Positions 15,701-24,796 of a stretch of 64,000 bases of DNA are shown here, piece after piece. This stretch comes from Spirochaeta cellobiosiphila DSM 17781. Its GTDB lineage: Bacteria > Spirochaetota > Spirochaetia > DSM-17781. The position numbers were made by a program, and so were the translations under genes. Where the stretch lies: NCBI RefSeq assembly GCF_000426705.1, contig NZ_KE384554.1, forward strand, positions 292,825-356,824, given 5' to 3'. The notes under the pieces were generated by a model. The model ran no database searches. It was given only the letters and a program-made list of their open reading frames with translations, and was not told the DNA's origin. Numbering within the stretch: position 1 is the first letter of the stretch; the number at the start of each line of letters is the position of its first letter.

Positions 15701-15784
15701 GTTAGAAGGGCCTTCTAACAACTTTAGAAAGACCAGCTAACTTTTTTAGAAGGCCCTTCTAAAACTTTTAGATGCCCTTTCTAA
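15701..15784. promoter_or_regulatory. Array of four palindromes, centres 22 bp apart
   Basis: Consensus TTAGAAGG-N-CCTTCTAA. Site 1 (15701-15719, GTTAGAAGGGCCTTCTAAC) and site 3 (15744-15764) are perfect dyads with arms of 9 and 10 bp; site 2 (15723-15741) and site 4 (15767-15785) are degenerate versions. The central bases fall at 15710, 15732, 15754 and 15776, so the period is exactly 22 bp, about two helical turns. This looks like an operator array binding dimers on one face of the DNA. It lies 20-107 bases before the ATG of the HU-like gene. Hairpins in the leader RNA are an alternative reading. Confidence 0.75.
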
Positions 15785-15865
15785 TTAAACGATCCATACT
15801 GTAAAAGGATACAAAGAAAGAGAGATGTTCTGGGAATTAGGTGGGATATTGTAAAAGATGAGAAC

Positions 15866-15894
15866 AAAAAAAAGAGCTATCCCATAAGGATAGC
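15866..15894 (-). terminator. Rho-independent terminator of the DJ-1/DEAD-box unit
   Basis: On the minus strand GCTATCC-TTATG-GGATAGC is a 7-bp stem with a 5-base loop, followed by CT and eight T residues. It starts 7 bases after the stop of the DJ-1/PfpI gene and also protects the HU-like gene's control region from read-through. Confidence 0.85.
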
Positions 15895-15901
15895 CTTTCC
15901 A

Positions 15902-16447
15902 TTACCACATTTGCAAAGTTGTTTGATGTACGTTATCTGCTTTATCCACATGGAGAAGATATTCAATAATCTTCTCAGAAAATGCTGCGGCAGTTCCTGG
16001 TCCACGACTGGTGATCAAATTATTATCAACCACCACAGAATCTTGACTGAAATCTCCCTCAAGACCCTCTTCAAAACCAGGATAACAAGTAAACTGGCGA
16101 CCTTCTAATAGGCCAACCTTATTAAGGACAACAGCGGGAGCTGCGCATATAGCAGCTACAAGCTTATTCTCCTTCCAATACTTCTCAATGATATCAAGAA
16201 CTTTATCATTAAGAGACAAATTAGTAGCTCCAGGCATACCTCCGGGAAGTACCAATCCATCGACACCATCAGGTAATTCATCTAATAAAACGTCAGCATG
16301 TAACGATACGCCTCTGGATCCAACGATATGGGAAGCTTCTACACCAACGATAATGACACGAATGCCTGCACGTCTTAAAAAGTCTATTGGTGTGATAGCC
16401 TCCACTTCTTCAAAACCGGGAGCTAATAAAACGGCGACTGTTTTCAT
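15902..16447 (-). CDS. DJ-1/PfpI-family protein (YajL-like)
   Basis: 181 residues, the usual family size. KTVAVLLAPGFEEVEAITPIDFLRRAG at the start, DGLVLPGGMPGATNL near residue 65 and VAAICAAPAVVLNKVG near residue 100 are the DJ-1 blocks, with Glu at about 16 and the nucleophile Cys in AICAAP. FEEGLEGDFSQDSVVVDNNLITSRGPGTA matches the YajL/DJ-1 side rather than the protease PfpI. Such proteins are tied to oxidative or glycation damage; the exact activity is disputed. I chose the ATG at 16447 because GGAGGGTG lies 5 bases upstream. It follows the helicase gene at 49 bases and likely shares its transcript. Confidence 0.85.
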   Translation of the reverse strand: MKTVAVLLAPGFEEVEAITPIDFLRRAGIRVIIVGVEASHIVGSRGVSLHADVLLDELPDGVDGLVLPGGMPGATNLSLNDKVLDIIEKYWKENKLVAAICAAPAVVLNKVGLLEGRQFTCYPGFEEGLEGDFSQDSVVVDNNLITSRGPGTAAAFSEKIIEYLLHVDKADNVHQTTLQMW

Positions 16448-16496
16448 TTCACCCTCCATTATAATTTTAGATGGGGAAATTTTAAAAGACAACTAA

Positions 16497-18143
16497 TTAT
16501 TTCTTTTTGGAAAAAAGATTTGCTATTTTACCCAGAAAAGTCTTCTTCTCTTTCACTTGACCCTTCTTGGATCTAGTAGACCTTTTGTCTTTAAAGTTTA
16601 TCTCTTCTGCTTTAAAATTTTCTCCATATTTCTTCTTATAGTATTCTAGACGCTGATCTAAAGTCTCTGTGCCCTTACGAGGTTTAGGTTTTTGAACCCG
16701 TCTCGTAGCAACAGGACTGGATTTGGCAGCTGGTGCTACCTTAACCTCAGGTCTTTTGCTCTTACTATATTCCTTCTTCCTACTCTTAGTCTTGCGATTA
16801 GGCTTATCCTGAGCCTTCTTGGCAGGAACAGCATCACTACCAGCGGCTACTTCACTAACAAGTGACTGGATAGCTCTATCTTGCTTCTTGATAGGAGGAG
16901 CGATAGGTTTTCTTCTACTATTAGAATTTCGATCTCTTCTGCCATCTCTGGAATTGGTACGTTGATTACCACTTCTTCGATCCAGTTCGATCTTAACACC
17001 TTTACTCTTATCTTCAATATACAATTCATCTGTGGCCCAGGAAACAGGAATCTTCATTCCAATGTATTTTTCAATACCTTCCAGGCTATAAACGTATTTC
17101 TCACAAGCTAAAGATATAGCCTTACCAGATTTACCAGCACGGGCAGTCCGTCCGATTCGGTGAACGTAATTTTCCACATCATTAGGAAGGTCGAAGTTAA
17201 CAACCAGATCCAAATCATTGATATGAAGACCTCTGGCAGCCACATCAGTAGCAACCAGAACTGGTAAGTTACCCTTCTTCATAGATTCCAGAATCTTAAG
17301 CCTTTTGCGCTGGGGTAGATCCCCCATAAGGTATTCCGTCTGGTAACCGTTGATTTCCAACCTTTTGGCAAGCTTCATGGTCTGGTGCTTAGTATTGGAG
17401 AAGATAATAACAGTATCAGGTTTATTCTTTTGAAGAAGTCCGAGGAGAAGGGACATCTTTTCATCTGTACTAACGTGGTACAGTTCCTGTTCAATAGCGT
17501 CGACTGTAACCTGTTCAGGCTCAATAACGATCTCTGCAGGTTGGTTCATGAATTCCCAGGCAATATTGCCAACACGGGAGTTAAGTGTAGCACTAAACAA
17601 TAAAGTCTTACGATCAGAAGAAGGTCGCATTCTTGACAGAATACGTCTAAGATCAGGGTAAAATCCCATATCAAACATACGGTCAGCTTCATCAATAACA
17701 AGAATATCCGTATCTTTAAAGCTAAGCTTCTTCGACTTATCAAAATCCAAAAGTCGTCCAGGAGTACCAATTATTATATTAACATGCTCTTGAAGTAACT
17801 TTTCCTGTTTGGCATATCCTACTCCACCATAAAAACTACCAACAGTCCATGGTAGGTTGCTACCGAGAAGAAGACACTCTTTCTCGATCTGATCAGCCAA
17901 TTCTCTGGTAGGGGCAACAACAACAGCTCGAGGATTCTCTTTATTCAATCCTCTCAACAAATGAAAAATACTAATCAAAAATGCTGCTGTCTTTCCTGTA
18001 CCTGTTTGAGATTGTGCGAGTATATCCCGACCTTCGATAACGTTTTTGAAGGTTTCTTCTTGAACGGGAGTACAATTATCAAACTTGGCTTTTTCTATTC
18101 CTTGTAATATTTCCTCATCAAAGGGAAATTCTGTAAATCTCAT
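16497..18143 (-). CDS. DEAD-box ATP-dependent RNA helicase
   Basis: 548 residues. Q motif and NCTPVQEETF at about 20-35, motif I SQTGTGKTAAF at about 47, VIDEADRMFDMGF (motif II, DEAD) at about 150, LLFSATL (motif III) at about 183, and HRIGRTARAGKSG (motif VI) at about 333 are complete, so it should unwind RNA duplexes with ATP. The helicase core ends near residue 380. Residues about 385-548 are a basic, low-complexity tail (repeated K, R, S, P), as in RhlE-like and CsdA-like proteins, which gives non-specific RNA binding. Roles in ribosome assembly or cold growth are typical but inferred. The start has TGAGGA 6 bases upstream. Confidence 0.9.
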   Translation of the reverse strand: MRFTEFPFDEEILQGIEKAKFDNCTPVQEETFKNVIEGRDILAQSQTGTGKTAAFLISIFHLLRGLNKENPRAVVVAPTRELADQIEKECLLLGSNLPWTVGSFYGGVGYAKQEKLLQEHVNIIIGTPGRLLDFDKSKKLSFKDTDILVIDEADRMFDMGFYPDLRRILSRMRPSSDRKTLLFSATLNSRVGNIAWEFMNQPAEIVIEPEQVTVDAIEQELYHVSTDEKMSLLLGLLQKNKPDTVIIFSNTKHQTMKLAKRLEINGYQTEYLMGDLPQRKRLKILESMKKGNLPVLVATDVAARGLHINDLDLVVNFDLPNDVENYVHRIGRTARAGKSGKAISLACEKYVYSLEGIEKYIGMKIPVSWATDELYIEDKSKGVKIELDRRSGNQRTNSRDGRRDRNSNSRRKPIAPPIKKQDRAIQSLVSEVAAGSDAVPAKKAQDKPNRKTKSRKKEYSKSKRPEVKVAPAAKSSPVATRRVQKPKPRKGTETLDQRLEYYKKKYGENFKAEEINFKDKRSTRSKKGQVKEKKTFLGKIANLFSKKK

Positions 18144-18244
18144 GTATCCTCATTTAGGTTTAATTATAATCAGCAACAGTATAGGCAAAATCGAATAAAT
18201 TGTCGATACAAGGACATACATCATAAAGGAAGGTTTTTATATAT

Positions 18245-19201
18245 ATGGAATATATTGAAGATTACATGACCCAAATTCCCCTATCTCACCCCTTAAATTT
18301 TAAGATGGAAGGGCCATTACTGATGTTAGGATCCTGTTTTGCTGACAATATATATAATTACCTGAAGGATCGTCTCCTTCCAGTAGTCAGTAATCCCCTG
18401 GGTCCGGCTTATAATCCCCTTTCTATAGCCCAGTTGATCGATAAGCATTACCTTGAGCAGTCCATTAAGGAGCCCCTCATCGTTCAAACGGGGGGATTAT
18501 TCGGTAGTTATGAATGTCATACGAAGCTCAATCAGGAATCATCACAGCAATTAGTGCAAACACTGGATAGCCGTAAAAAACAGCTTCTCCAGGCACTGAC
18601 CAGCTCCCGGATCCTTACCCTGAGCTTGGGTAGTAGTTATTATTATAGTTATGAAGGCTTTACAGTGCTTAATTGCCAAAAGCAGAAGAATTCTCTCTTT
18701 GACCATAGGATGGCCTCTGTCGATCTAATGTATGACAAGTTAAGTCAAAGTCTGGACCTCTTAGACAGGATCAATGATCATTATGAACTCATCCTAACCA
18801 TAAGCCCTGTACGTTATATGACTGATAATCCTATCGATAACAGTCTTAATAAGGGACGTTTACATGAGCTTGTTAATAGAATCATCCATTCACGCTCCCG
18901 TACCCACTACTTTCCTTCCTATGAAATCGTTATGGATGAACTACGGGATTACCGCTGGTATGAACAGGATCTACGACATATAAACAAGCAGGCCCAACAG
19001 ATCATTGGAAGAAAATTCTTACAGTACATTGGCTCACCAGAATTACAACAATATGAAAAGGAAGCTCTCAAAATCAGCAAATTACACAATCATATCTTAT
19101 TGAATCCCCATTCAGAGGAATCCAGACAATTCGTAGAATCACGAAAGGCAAAGACGGAACAATTCCTTAAGAAGTATCCCTTTGTCAAGTTTGGAGAATA
19201 A
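18245..19201 (+). CDS. GSCFA domain protein
   Basis: 318 residues. MLGSCFADNIYNYL near residue 28 is the GSCFA signature that names the family; LTLSLGSSYYYSYEG and ILTISPVRYMTD (the T-x-S-P-V block) follow, then the HYFPSYEIVMDELRDYRWYEQDLRH block, with the conserved Y/W-D-x-x-H. The fold is close to SGNH/GDSL hydrolases, with the Cys/Ser of GSCFA and the D-x-x-H probably in the active site, but no substrate is known. Start ATG has AAGGAAGG upstream. It is divergent from the helicase gene and convergent with the tRNA. Confidence 0.85.
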   Translation: MEYIEDYMTQIPLSHPLNFKMEGPLLMLGSCFADNIYNYLKDRLLPVVSNPLGPAYNPLSIAQLIDKHYLEQSIKEPLIVQTGGLFGSYECHTKLNQESSQQLVQTLDSRKKQLLQALTSSRILTLSLGSSYYYSYEGFTVLNCQKQKNSLFDHRMASVDLMYDKLSQSLDLLDRINDHYELILTISPVRYMTDNPIDNSLNKGRLHELVNRIIHSRSRTHYFPSYEIVMDELRDYRWYEQDLRHINKQAQQIIGRKFLQYIGSPELQQYEKEALKISKLHNHILLNPHSEESRQFVESRKAKTEQFLKKYPFVKFGE

Positions 19202-19211
19202 TAGTGAAGAC

Positions 19212-19250
19212 AAAAAAAAGTAGCTGCTATAGTTAAACTATAACAGCTAC
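19212..19250 (-). terminator. Terminator of the tRNA-Met transcript
   Basis: On the minus strand GTAGCTG-TTATAGTTTAACTATAG-CAGCTAC is a long stem (7 bp plus an inner TATAGTT/AACTATA arm) followed by eight T residues. It lies just past the tRNA 3' end. On the plus strand the same stem has no T-run. Confidence 0.85.
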
Positions 19251-19260
19251 TCAACCTCAG

Positions 19261-19333
19261 TAGTGGCGAAGGGACTTGAACCCCTGACCTGACGGATATG
19301 AGCCGTATGCTCTACCAACTGAGCTACGCCACC
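19261..19333 (-). tRNA. tRNA-Met (anticodon CAT)
   Basis: 73 nt. The cloverleaf can be drawn: acceptor GGTGGCG/CGCCACT (with a G-U first pair), D-arm GCTCAGTTGGTAGAGC, anticodon stem ACGG/CCGT with loop CTCATAT, and T-arm AGGGG-TTCAAGT-CCCTT, discriminator A. Body sequence is like elongator tRNA-Met. The CAT anticodon could also be tRNA-Ile2 if modified to lysidine, but the acceptor end favours Met. No CCA is encoded (the next bases are CTG), so CCA must be added by the nucleotidyltransferase. Confidence 0.93.
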
Positions 19334-19346
19334 AAGTGATGGACGT

Positions 19347-19375
19347 AATTTATCAACCGGCCTAAAAAATGTCAA
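19347..19375 (-). promoter_or_regulatory. Promoter of tRNA-Met
   Basis: TTGACA and TAAATT are separated by exactly 17 bases on the minus strand, with the -10 box ending 13 bases before the tRNA 5' end. This is a consensus sigma70-type promoter. Confidence 0.75.
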
Positions 19376-19389
19376 TATATATTCGCATT

Positions 19390-22335
19390 TTATATTAAGC
19401 GATTTTTCTTGGCTTCTTCCATGATTCTTTTGTTCCAATAAGAGTTACGCAGGTAGGATAATTTGATCCGCGAATCCTGATTCTCACTGGCCCTTTCCTG
19501 AAGGATTTTATACCCCTTATTGAGAACAGTTATAGGATCCAGCTTCTCCTGATCCCCTAGTTGATTCAGTATATGATAGAAGAAAAAGACATACTGGGGA
19601 TTGTTCAGATCATGATCAGTCAAGGCCTCATTACTAAGGAGTTTCTTAAAAGACTCAACCGCACTATCCCAATATCCCCGCTTGGCATTGATCAAATTCA
19701 TCCACATCTGATTCTGTTTGGTATCAAAGACATAACCTTCTCTTGTCGTTCCTGATAAATGATCTTCCAGGAATCGTGATCCCTTTACTGGATTGATTCG
19801 ACTAATAGGCAGGAACAAAACCGTATTATCCCCATTAATATGTTCCAGTAGTGATTCATGGGCTCCGTTATAGTTACCTGACATATAGAAAGCTTCTGAG
19901 AGGAAGAAGAATGATTCTTCACTATTAAGTTTGGATAACTCCTGAATGGCAAACTCACTATTACCAATATAGGTATGACATCTGGCCTTCCATATATAAC
20001 TAAGCTTCTGAAAGTCATTCCACCCTTGGATACGGCAGATCTGTCCAAGCAAGTTAAAATTCTTAAGAGAACTTTGATAATCACCTAATTCAAAATTCAA
20101 TCGTCCTATTAAAAATAAAAACTCACACTGAAGAAAGCGGTGCCCTTCCTCCTTTGCAATCTGTTCTCCCTGGGTGATTAGCTTCATTGCCACATCATAC
20201 TTACCAATCAGAAAGGAACCGACACCAGCATAGTATTTAGCCAAGAGAGACACATGAATGCTTTTGGTAGAACTATTTAAGGCCATATCCAGATAATCCA
20301 GACCATCCCTGAGTTGACCCTTTTTGAGTAAAGCTAAGCCAAATAGGTAATAATTAACTGAAAGAGTATCTGTGCCCTCCTCCTGCTGATAATAGAGAGA
20401 ATCTTTCAAAATCTTAAAGCCCTCTTCAACCATACCCATAGCCAGATAGTACTCAGCAGCTAACATAGGATTTTCTGTTATAAGCCTATCAAAGACTGGA
20501 GCTTCTTCTTTGACAATCATATTAGCTTCGGTTCCATTACCATAGTACAAAGCTAATCTTAACTTAGTCTCGAAGAGCACTAATTTAAGTTTGTCCTTTG
20601 ATTTCTGATCCAGAGGGATCTTTTCGAAGTGAGTCGTTCTATTTAGAAGGTAATTTAATCCCCTCTTATTATCACAAATGAAGTAGGAATCAATCAAAGC
20701 AATCAAAACAGATAAGGCTAATTCGACCTCATCATGTTGTTCGAAGAAGTAATACAACCATGTAGAGGGAATAAGCTTTCCAGATTGATAACGATCTTTA
20801 ATAGAATGAATAAGAATAGCATCCAGATCCTTTATATCCTCCTTAAGATATTCCAGTAGAAAATCCTTCATACGAGGGACTGCAGGGAATAAAGGGTTCG
20901 TTTCTCTGATGAGTCCGATCATCCGGAGGTATTTTAATTTATCCCTGATGTAAGCTTCTTTGAATCCAATAGAATCAAAGATTTCAATGAGATCATCCTC
21001 ATCAACCAGACCAGTGGAGGCAATGATCACATAAAGAACTTTTGACAGAATTAATTCCTTTTCCTTCAGTAGTTGAAAACTAAAGCTCATAATGGATTGC
21101 TTATCCTGCCAGGCTCCTCTTTTTGCTAATAAAAGGAAGTGAAACACCGGCATAAGCCGACCACCTGTGATCTCAATAAGCCTTTCCGCGTTCTGTGCCG
21201 CCAAAGGTGTTTGATCCAGGATCATTTCCTTGTCCTTTAATTCATTCTTTTTGATAGGTTCAAAGTAGAGGGAATAGTTCTTAAGTACTGTGTTTAAGCC
21301 TTTTATCTTATTCTTCTTGGCAATAAAAACAGGAAGAATAATACTTCTAGGGCAGAGGAGATTCATTAGATCTATGAGAGATTGTTTTATAGCGTCGGGT
21401 ATCAGTTCAAAGTCCTGAATAATAACAAGGGGGGGGATATTCATTACTTTAAGGTGGCGGCTATAGATAATAAAATAAAAATACAGGGATCTAAAAATAT
21501 CAACAGAAGTAATATGGAGATACTTCTTCTGTTCTAAACCTTTTAAAAAATTATAATAACAAGGATTGGATTGCCATTCACTAAGCTCAGTACCACTTAA
21601 GTACTCAGCCGCTTTTTTAAGAATGTGCGAACTGACAATGTGACGCAGAGCAAAGAAGTCTTCCCCATTAGGCATGGGACAATCTATCCAGCTAAAGGTC
21701 CCAATATCACATTTGTAGGCTTCTACTAAAGCATGTTTTAAGTTAAAAACACGGCCGGAACCTCCATCACCATGAATGAGGATGTAATCAAAATCATATA
21801 ATTTATGCTTTGCCTTTTCTAAGGGTCTCTTAAGGCTCTCCTGAAGATGAGGACGTAGATAATAAGAATCCCTCTGACCTAATATGGATTGTTTTGTGAC
21901 CGTTGGTTTGATCACCCTGGAAAAGGGAGTGGCCGGTTCAATCTGAAAGTACAACTTGAAGTTCTCCAGAGCCTCGTCATGTACCCATATTTGATTCTTA
22001 TCAGGTATATCAATCAAAGTCCGGTCAATATCCTGTCTAACTCTGTCCAAATCTCTTTGGCTTATCTTAGTTATATATAAGTTATAACCATATAGATCTT
22101 TTTCCAGATTATTAAGATAAACATGGATATCCCAAAGGAATTCTCCAAAGTTAGCAGAGTCCACATCCTGGCTATCAGGAAAGGTGAATCCATACAAACC
22201 ATTGTCTTCAATAATGGTATGCCCCATTCTGATACTGAGTAGACTATTTATTTTATCATCAATTGATGTTGTTAGAGGACTAACGACTTTGCTCAATTGT
22301 TTAAAGTGAATAATATCCAAAACTACTAAAAACAT
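19390..22335 (-). CDS. Large protein with degenerate P-loop and C-terminal TPR array
   Basis: 981 residues. Residues about 1-110 form an alpha/beta N-terminal module. A STAND-like nucleotide-binding region starts near 185 with ILIHGDGGSGRVFN, where the Lys and Ser/Thr of the Walker A motif are replaced by Arg and Val. PLVIIQDFELIP near 300 matches a Walker B strand with D in place of the expected DE pair. From about 560 to 900 the protein is helical repeats (FLFGLALLKKGQLRDGLDYLD, AKYYAGVGSFLIGKYDVAMKL, FLIGRLNFELGDYQSSLKNF), so TPR-like. Overall this is the shape of STAND/LuxR-type or MalT-like sensors, but it has no DNA-binding or cyclase domain. The likely role is a nucleotide-gated or inactive scaffold. 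It is divergent from the RsbU-type phosphatase gene, which could be a partner. Confidence 0.6.
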   Translation of the reverse strand: MFLVVLDIIHFKQLSKVVSPLTTSIDDKINSLLSIRMGHTIIEDNGLYGFTFPDSQDVDSANFGEFLWDIHVYLNNLEKDLYGYNLYITKISQRDLDRVRQDIDRTLIDIPDKNQIWVHDEALENFKLYFQIEPATPFSRVIKPTVTKQSILGQRDSYYLRPHLQESLKRPLEKAKHKLYDFDYILIHGDGGSGRVFNLKHALVEAYKCDIGTFSWIDCPMPNGEDFFALRHIVSSHILKKAAEYLSGTELSEWQSNPCYYNFLKGLEQKKYLHITSVDIFRSLYFYFIIYSRHLKVMNIPPLVIIQDFELIPDAIKQSLIDLMNLLCPRSIILPVFIAKKNKIKGLNTVLKNYSLYFEPIKKNELKDKEMILDQTPLAAQNAERLIEITGGRLMPVFHFLLLAKRGAWQDKQSIMSFSFQLLKEKELILSKVLYVIIASTGLVDEDDLIEIFDSIGFKEAYIRDKLKYLRMIGLIRETNPLFPAVPRMKDFLLEYLKEDIKDLDAILIHSIKDRYQSGKLIPSTWLYYFFEQHDEVELALSVLIALIDSYFICDNKRGLNYLLNRTTHFEKIPLDQKSKDKLKLVLFETKLRLALYYGNGTEANMIVKEEAPVFDRLITENPMLAAEYYLAMGMVEEGFKILKDSLYYQQEEGTDTLSVNYYLFGLALLKKGQLRDGLDYLDMALNSSTKSIHVSLLAKYYAGVGSFLIGKYDVAMKLITQGEQIAKEEGHRFLQCEFLFLIGRLNFELGDYQSSLKNFNLLGQICRIQGWNDFQKLSYIWKARCHTYIGNSEFAIQELSKLNSEESFFFLSEAFYMSGNYNGAHESLLEHINGDNTVLFLPISRINPVKGSRFLEDHLSGTTREGYVFDTKQNQMWMNLINAKRGYWDSAVESFKKLLSNEALTDHDLNNPQYVFFFYHILNQLGDQEKLDPITVLNKGYKILQERASENQDSRIKLSYLRNSYWNKRIMEEAKKNRLI

Positions 22336-22406
22336 ATATTTCCCTACTGCCGATTATCGGACATTGATGGGCCAATGATAAACCGATTTTCATATTGTAT
22401 TTTTTC

Positions 22407-22436
22407 TTGACCATTTTATGGATGCAAAGATAGACT
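22407..22436 (+). promoter_or_regulatory. Possible promoter of the phosphatase operon
   Basis: TTGACC and TAGACT with an 18-base spacer, 44 bases before the ATG of the SpoIIE-type phosphatase gene. Weak match to -10; reported because it is the best candidate in the 144-base divergent gap. Confidence 0.35.
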
Positions 22437-22479
22437 GATAAAGTCTTTCCAAAGTTCACATTTAATAAGGTAAACCATT

Positions 22480-24420
22480 ATGATAGATTTGGCATTAAGC
22501 TTTTTCTCTTCCCTTATCTGGGTAAGATGGGCTGTTTTGGCATTAACATACGTCTTTCATCGTTCTCGACTGGATTCGAAGCGGGATGAGATGAAAGGCT
22601 TAACTCTTCTCATTATTTTATTAGTAGTAAAAGACTTCCTATTCTATATTTTTAATCTGTATCCCATAATGGCAGTAGCAGACTTACTGTGGGTCTATGC
22701 TCTGTATCTATTCCTTTATCGTTTCACCCAAAAGATTGTTCCTTCCCTTAAGATCAATACTGTCATTAACATCATTGCTGTGGTACTTTTTATACTGGTT
22801 ACGATCCTGGACTATCATCCTATGATCTCAGCTTTTATATTCCGGCTTATCATTCTTCTTAATGTCTTTGTTACTATGTATTTCTATAACGATGTATCTC
22901 CTTATAATACTGAGAATCATGAATTCATTATCAGATGCCGGAAGGTTATTTTCCGTATCCTTATTGCTTATAACCTGGTCATGATATTCTTTAGTTATAC
23001 GAATACAATCGCCATGATTTTCATACTACCCCTGCCTTACCTTATATTACCCTATATCCTTTTACTATATGAAGATATAAAAACAACCAACCAACAAAAA
23101 GAGATAGAAAGCCTATCATCAAACCTATCTACAATCTATGATTTTATGAAGACCATGGGTTATAGCATATCCGAGAAACTGGAAATCTCTAAGATACTGG
23201 AATTTGTTATTGAATCGGCCGTATCCGATACCAAAGCCGATGGTGGCGCTATCTACCTAAAGGATGATTTTGAAGACAACCTAAGCATCAAATCCATCAG
23301 TGGTAAGTTTACGCCTCCCTTTCCTGTTCCTGATATGGTTAGAACCAAATATGAATATTTGCAGGACTATATCCATTCCACACCCATCCCTATAGGAAAG
23401 ACACTCTTGGGAGAAGTAGCTGCAACAGGTAAGGCTTCGTACATTCGCCAAGTTAGTCTAGAGGAACGTTTGGTTCAAAACACAAAAAATGATGCCATGT
23501 ATATCAGTTCCTTAATGGCAATCCCCCTCATCGTATCCAATCAAGTCTTCGGTGTTGTTGTAGTGATTAACAAACATCCGGAAAAGCTTTTTACAGAAGA
23601 TCATTTTGAACACCTCAAAACCTTCACAGACTATACATCGATCAGTATTAACAATCTTTTTCTCTATATAGAATTATTGGAAAAAAAGGATATGGAAAGG
23701 GAGGTAACCATTGCTGCGGACATCCAGCAACAACTACTCCCCAGAGAGCTTCCACAATTTAGAGATTTGTCATTAGCTTCTTTTAGCTATCCTGCCAAGG
23801 GCGTCAGTGGAGATTATTATGACATCATCCCTATACGCAATAACAAGTTGGCCCTTGTTATGTGTGACGTTGCCGGTAAGGGAGTTCCCGCCTCTCTTGT
23901 AATGGTTATGATCAGAACCATTATTCACCTTGTTGTCGGCTCTGACAGAAATGCAGACAGGATTATAACATGGGTTAATAGGGGGATAACCGGACGTATA
24001 GCCTTGGACAGATTTGCAACTATGAGTTATCTCACTTATGATCCCGAAACTCATATGATCCAATATAGTAATGCAGCCCACCACCCCCTTATGATATATC
24101 GTAATGCAACAAAACAAGTTGAGACCCTGGATACAGAAGGGATTCCTATTGGTCTGGAGAAAGATTCCAAATACGGTTTAGCACAAACAAAATTAAATAA
24201 TGGCGATATGATGATTCTCTATACCGATGGTATAATAGAGGCTATGAATACAAAGGGAGAACAATTCACTTATGAAAAGTTAGTTAATCTTCTGGAAGAG
24301 TATCACGATTATTCATGTCACGAACTACTAAAACTTATTAAAGACAGAATCGATTCCTTTGTAGGACAAGCAAAACAGCATGATGATCAAACAATCATCA
24401 TTGCCAAAGTTGATAATTAG
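22480..24420 (+). CDS. Membrane-anchored RsbU-like PP2C phosphatase with GAF domain
   Basis: 646 residues. Residues about 1-205 hold five or six membrane segments. A coiled-coil follows (about 205-225), then a GAF domain at about 230-395 (EFVIESAVSDTKADGGAIYL, TLLGEVAATGKASYIRQ, LMAIPLIVSNQVFGVVVVINK). Residues about 410-646 are a SpoIIE/PP2C phosphatase: ADIQQQLLPRELP, VSGDYYDIIPI at about 443, MCDVAGKGVPASLVM at about 463, ILYTDGIIEAMN at about 584 and HDDQTIII at about 637, with the metal-binding Asp residues present. It should dephosphorylate the STAS protein encoded next, starting the partner switch; the stimulus would be sensed by the membrane or GAF part. Fixed by the ATG at 22480. Confidence 0.9.
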   Translation: MIDLALSFFSSLIWVRWAVLALTYVFHRSRLDSKRDEMKGLTLLIILLVVKDFLFYIFNLYPIMAVADLLWVYALYLFLYRFTQKIVPSLKINTVINIIAVVLFILVTILDYHPMISAFIFRLIILLNVFVTMYFYNDVSPYNTENHEFIIRCRKVIFRILIAYNLVMIFFSYTNTIAMIFILPLPYLILPYILLLYEDIKTTNQQKEIESLSSNLSTIYDFMKTMGYSISEKLEISKILEFVIESAVSDTKADGGAIYLKDDFEDNLSIKSISGKFTPPFPVPDMVRTKYEYLQDYIHSTPIPIGKTLLGEVAATGKASYIRQVSLEERLVQNTKNDAMYISSLMAIPLIVSNQVFGVVVVINKHPEKLFTEDHFEHLKTFTDYTSISINNLFLYIELLEKKDMEREVTIAADIQQQLLPRELPQFRDLSLASFSYPAKGVSGDYYDIIPIRNNKLALVMCDVAGKGVPASLVMVMIRTIIHLVVGSDRNADRIITWVNRGITGRIALDRFATMSYLTYDPETHMIQYSNAAHHPLMIYRNATKQVETLDTEGIPIGLEKDSKYGLAQTKLNNGDMMILYTDGIIEAMNTKGEQFTYEKLVNLLEEYHDYSCHELLKLIKDRIDSFVGQAKQHDDQTIIIAKVDN

Positions 24421-24448
24421 ACACCTACAAAGCGAAGGAGAGTTATTC

Positions 24449-24784
24449 ATGGAACTAAAGATTAGAAAACATAATGAAACCTACATAATAGATATACAGG
24501 GAGAACTAGATCTATACCATTCATTCAAACTAAAAGAGCTTGTATCAAAAATGCTTGAAAAAAAAATTACACGTTTCATTATTAATATGGAGGAAGTGGA
24601 ATACATAGACTCTAGTGGCATAGGAGCTCTTATCTATGTGGTATCCACTGTCAAAAAACAAAATCACCAAATTGTCATATGCAACATACATGGTTCTGTA
24701 CTTAAAGTAATCGAATTAACCAAATTGGTAGGTTATTTCCCCATGGCTAATTCCATAGATGAGTCCATACAAATGATATCTTAG
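24449..24784 (+). CDS. Anti-sigma factor antagonist (STAS domain)
   Basis: 111 residues, a single STAS domain. YIIDIQGELDLYHSFKLKELV at the start and MEEVEYIDSSGIGALIYVV near residue 50 contain the conserved D-S-S-G-x-G phosphorylation loop (Ser at about 54). In the unphosphorylated form such proteins bind the RsbW-like kinase and free its target. I chose ATG at 24449 because GAAGGAGAG is 6 bases upstream; a longer frame would run into the phosphatase gene. It is 28 bases after that gene and 12 before the kinase gene. Confidence 0.9.
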   Translation: MELKIRKHNETYIIDIQGELDLYHSFKLKELVSKMLEKKITRFIINMEEVEYIDSSGIGALIYVVSTVKKQNHQIVICNIHGSVLKVIELTKLVGYFPMANSIDESIQMIS

Positions 24785-24796
24785 GAGTAATCAATC

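Noticed and set aside
19247..19438. Small minus-strand reading frame across the tRNA
   Set aside because: It translates tRNA-Met and its promoter; a chance frame.
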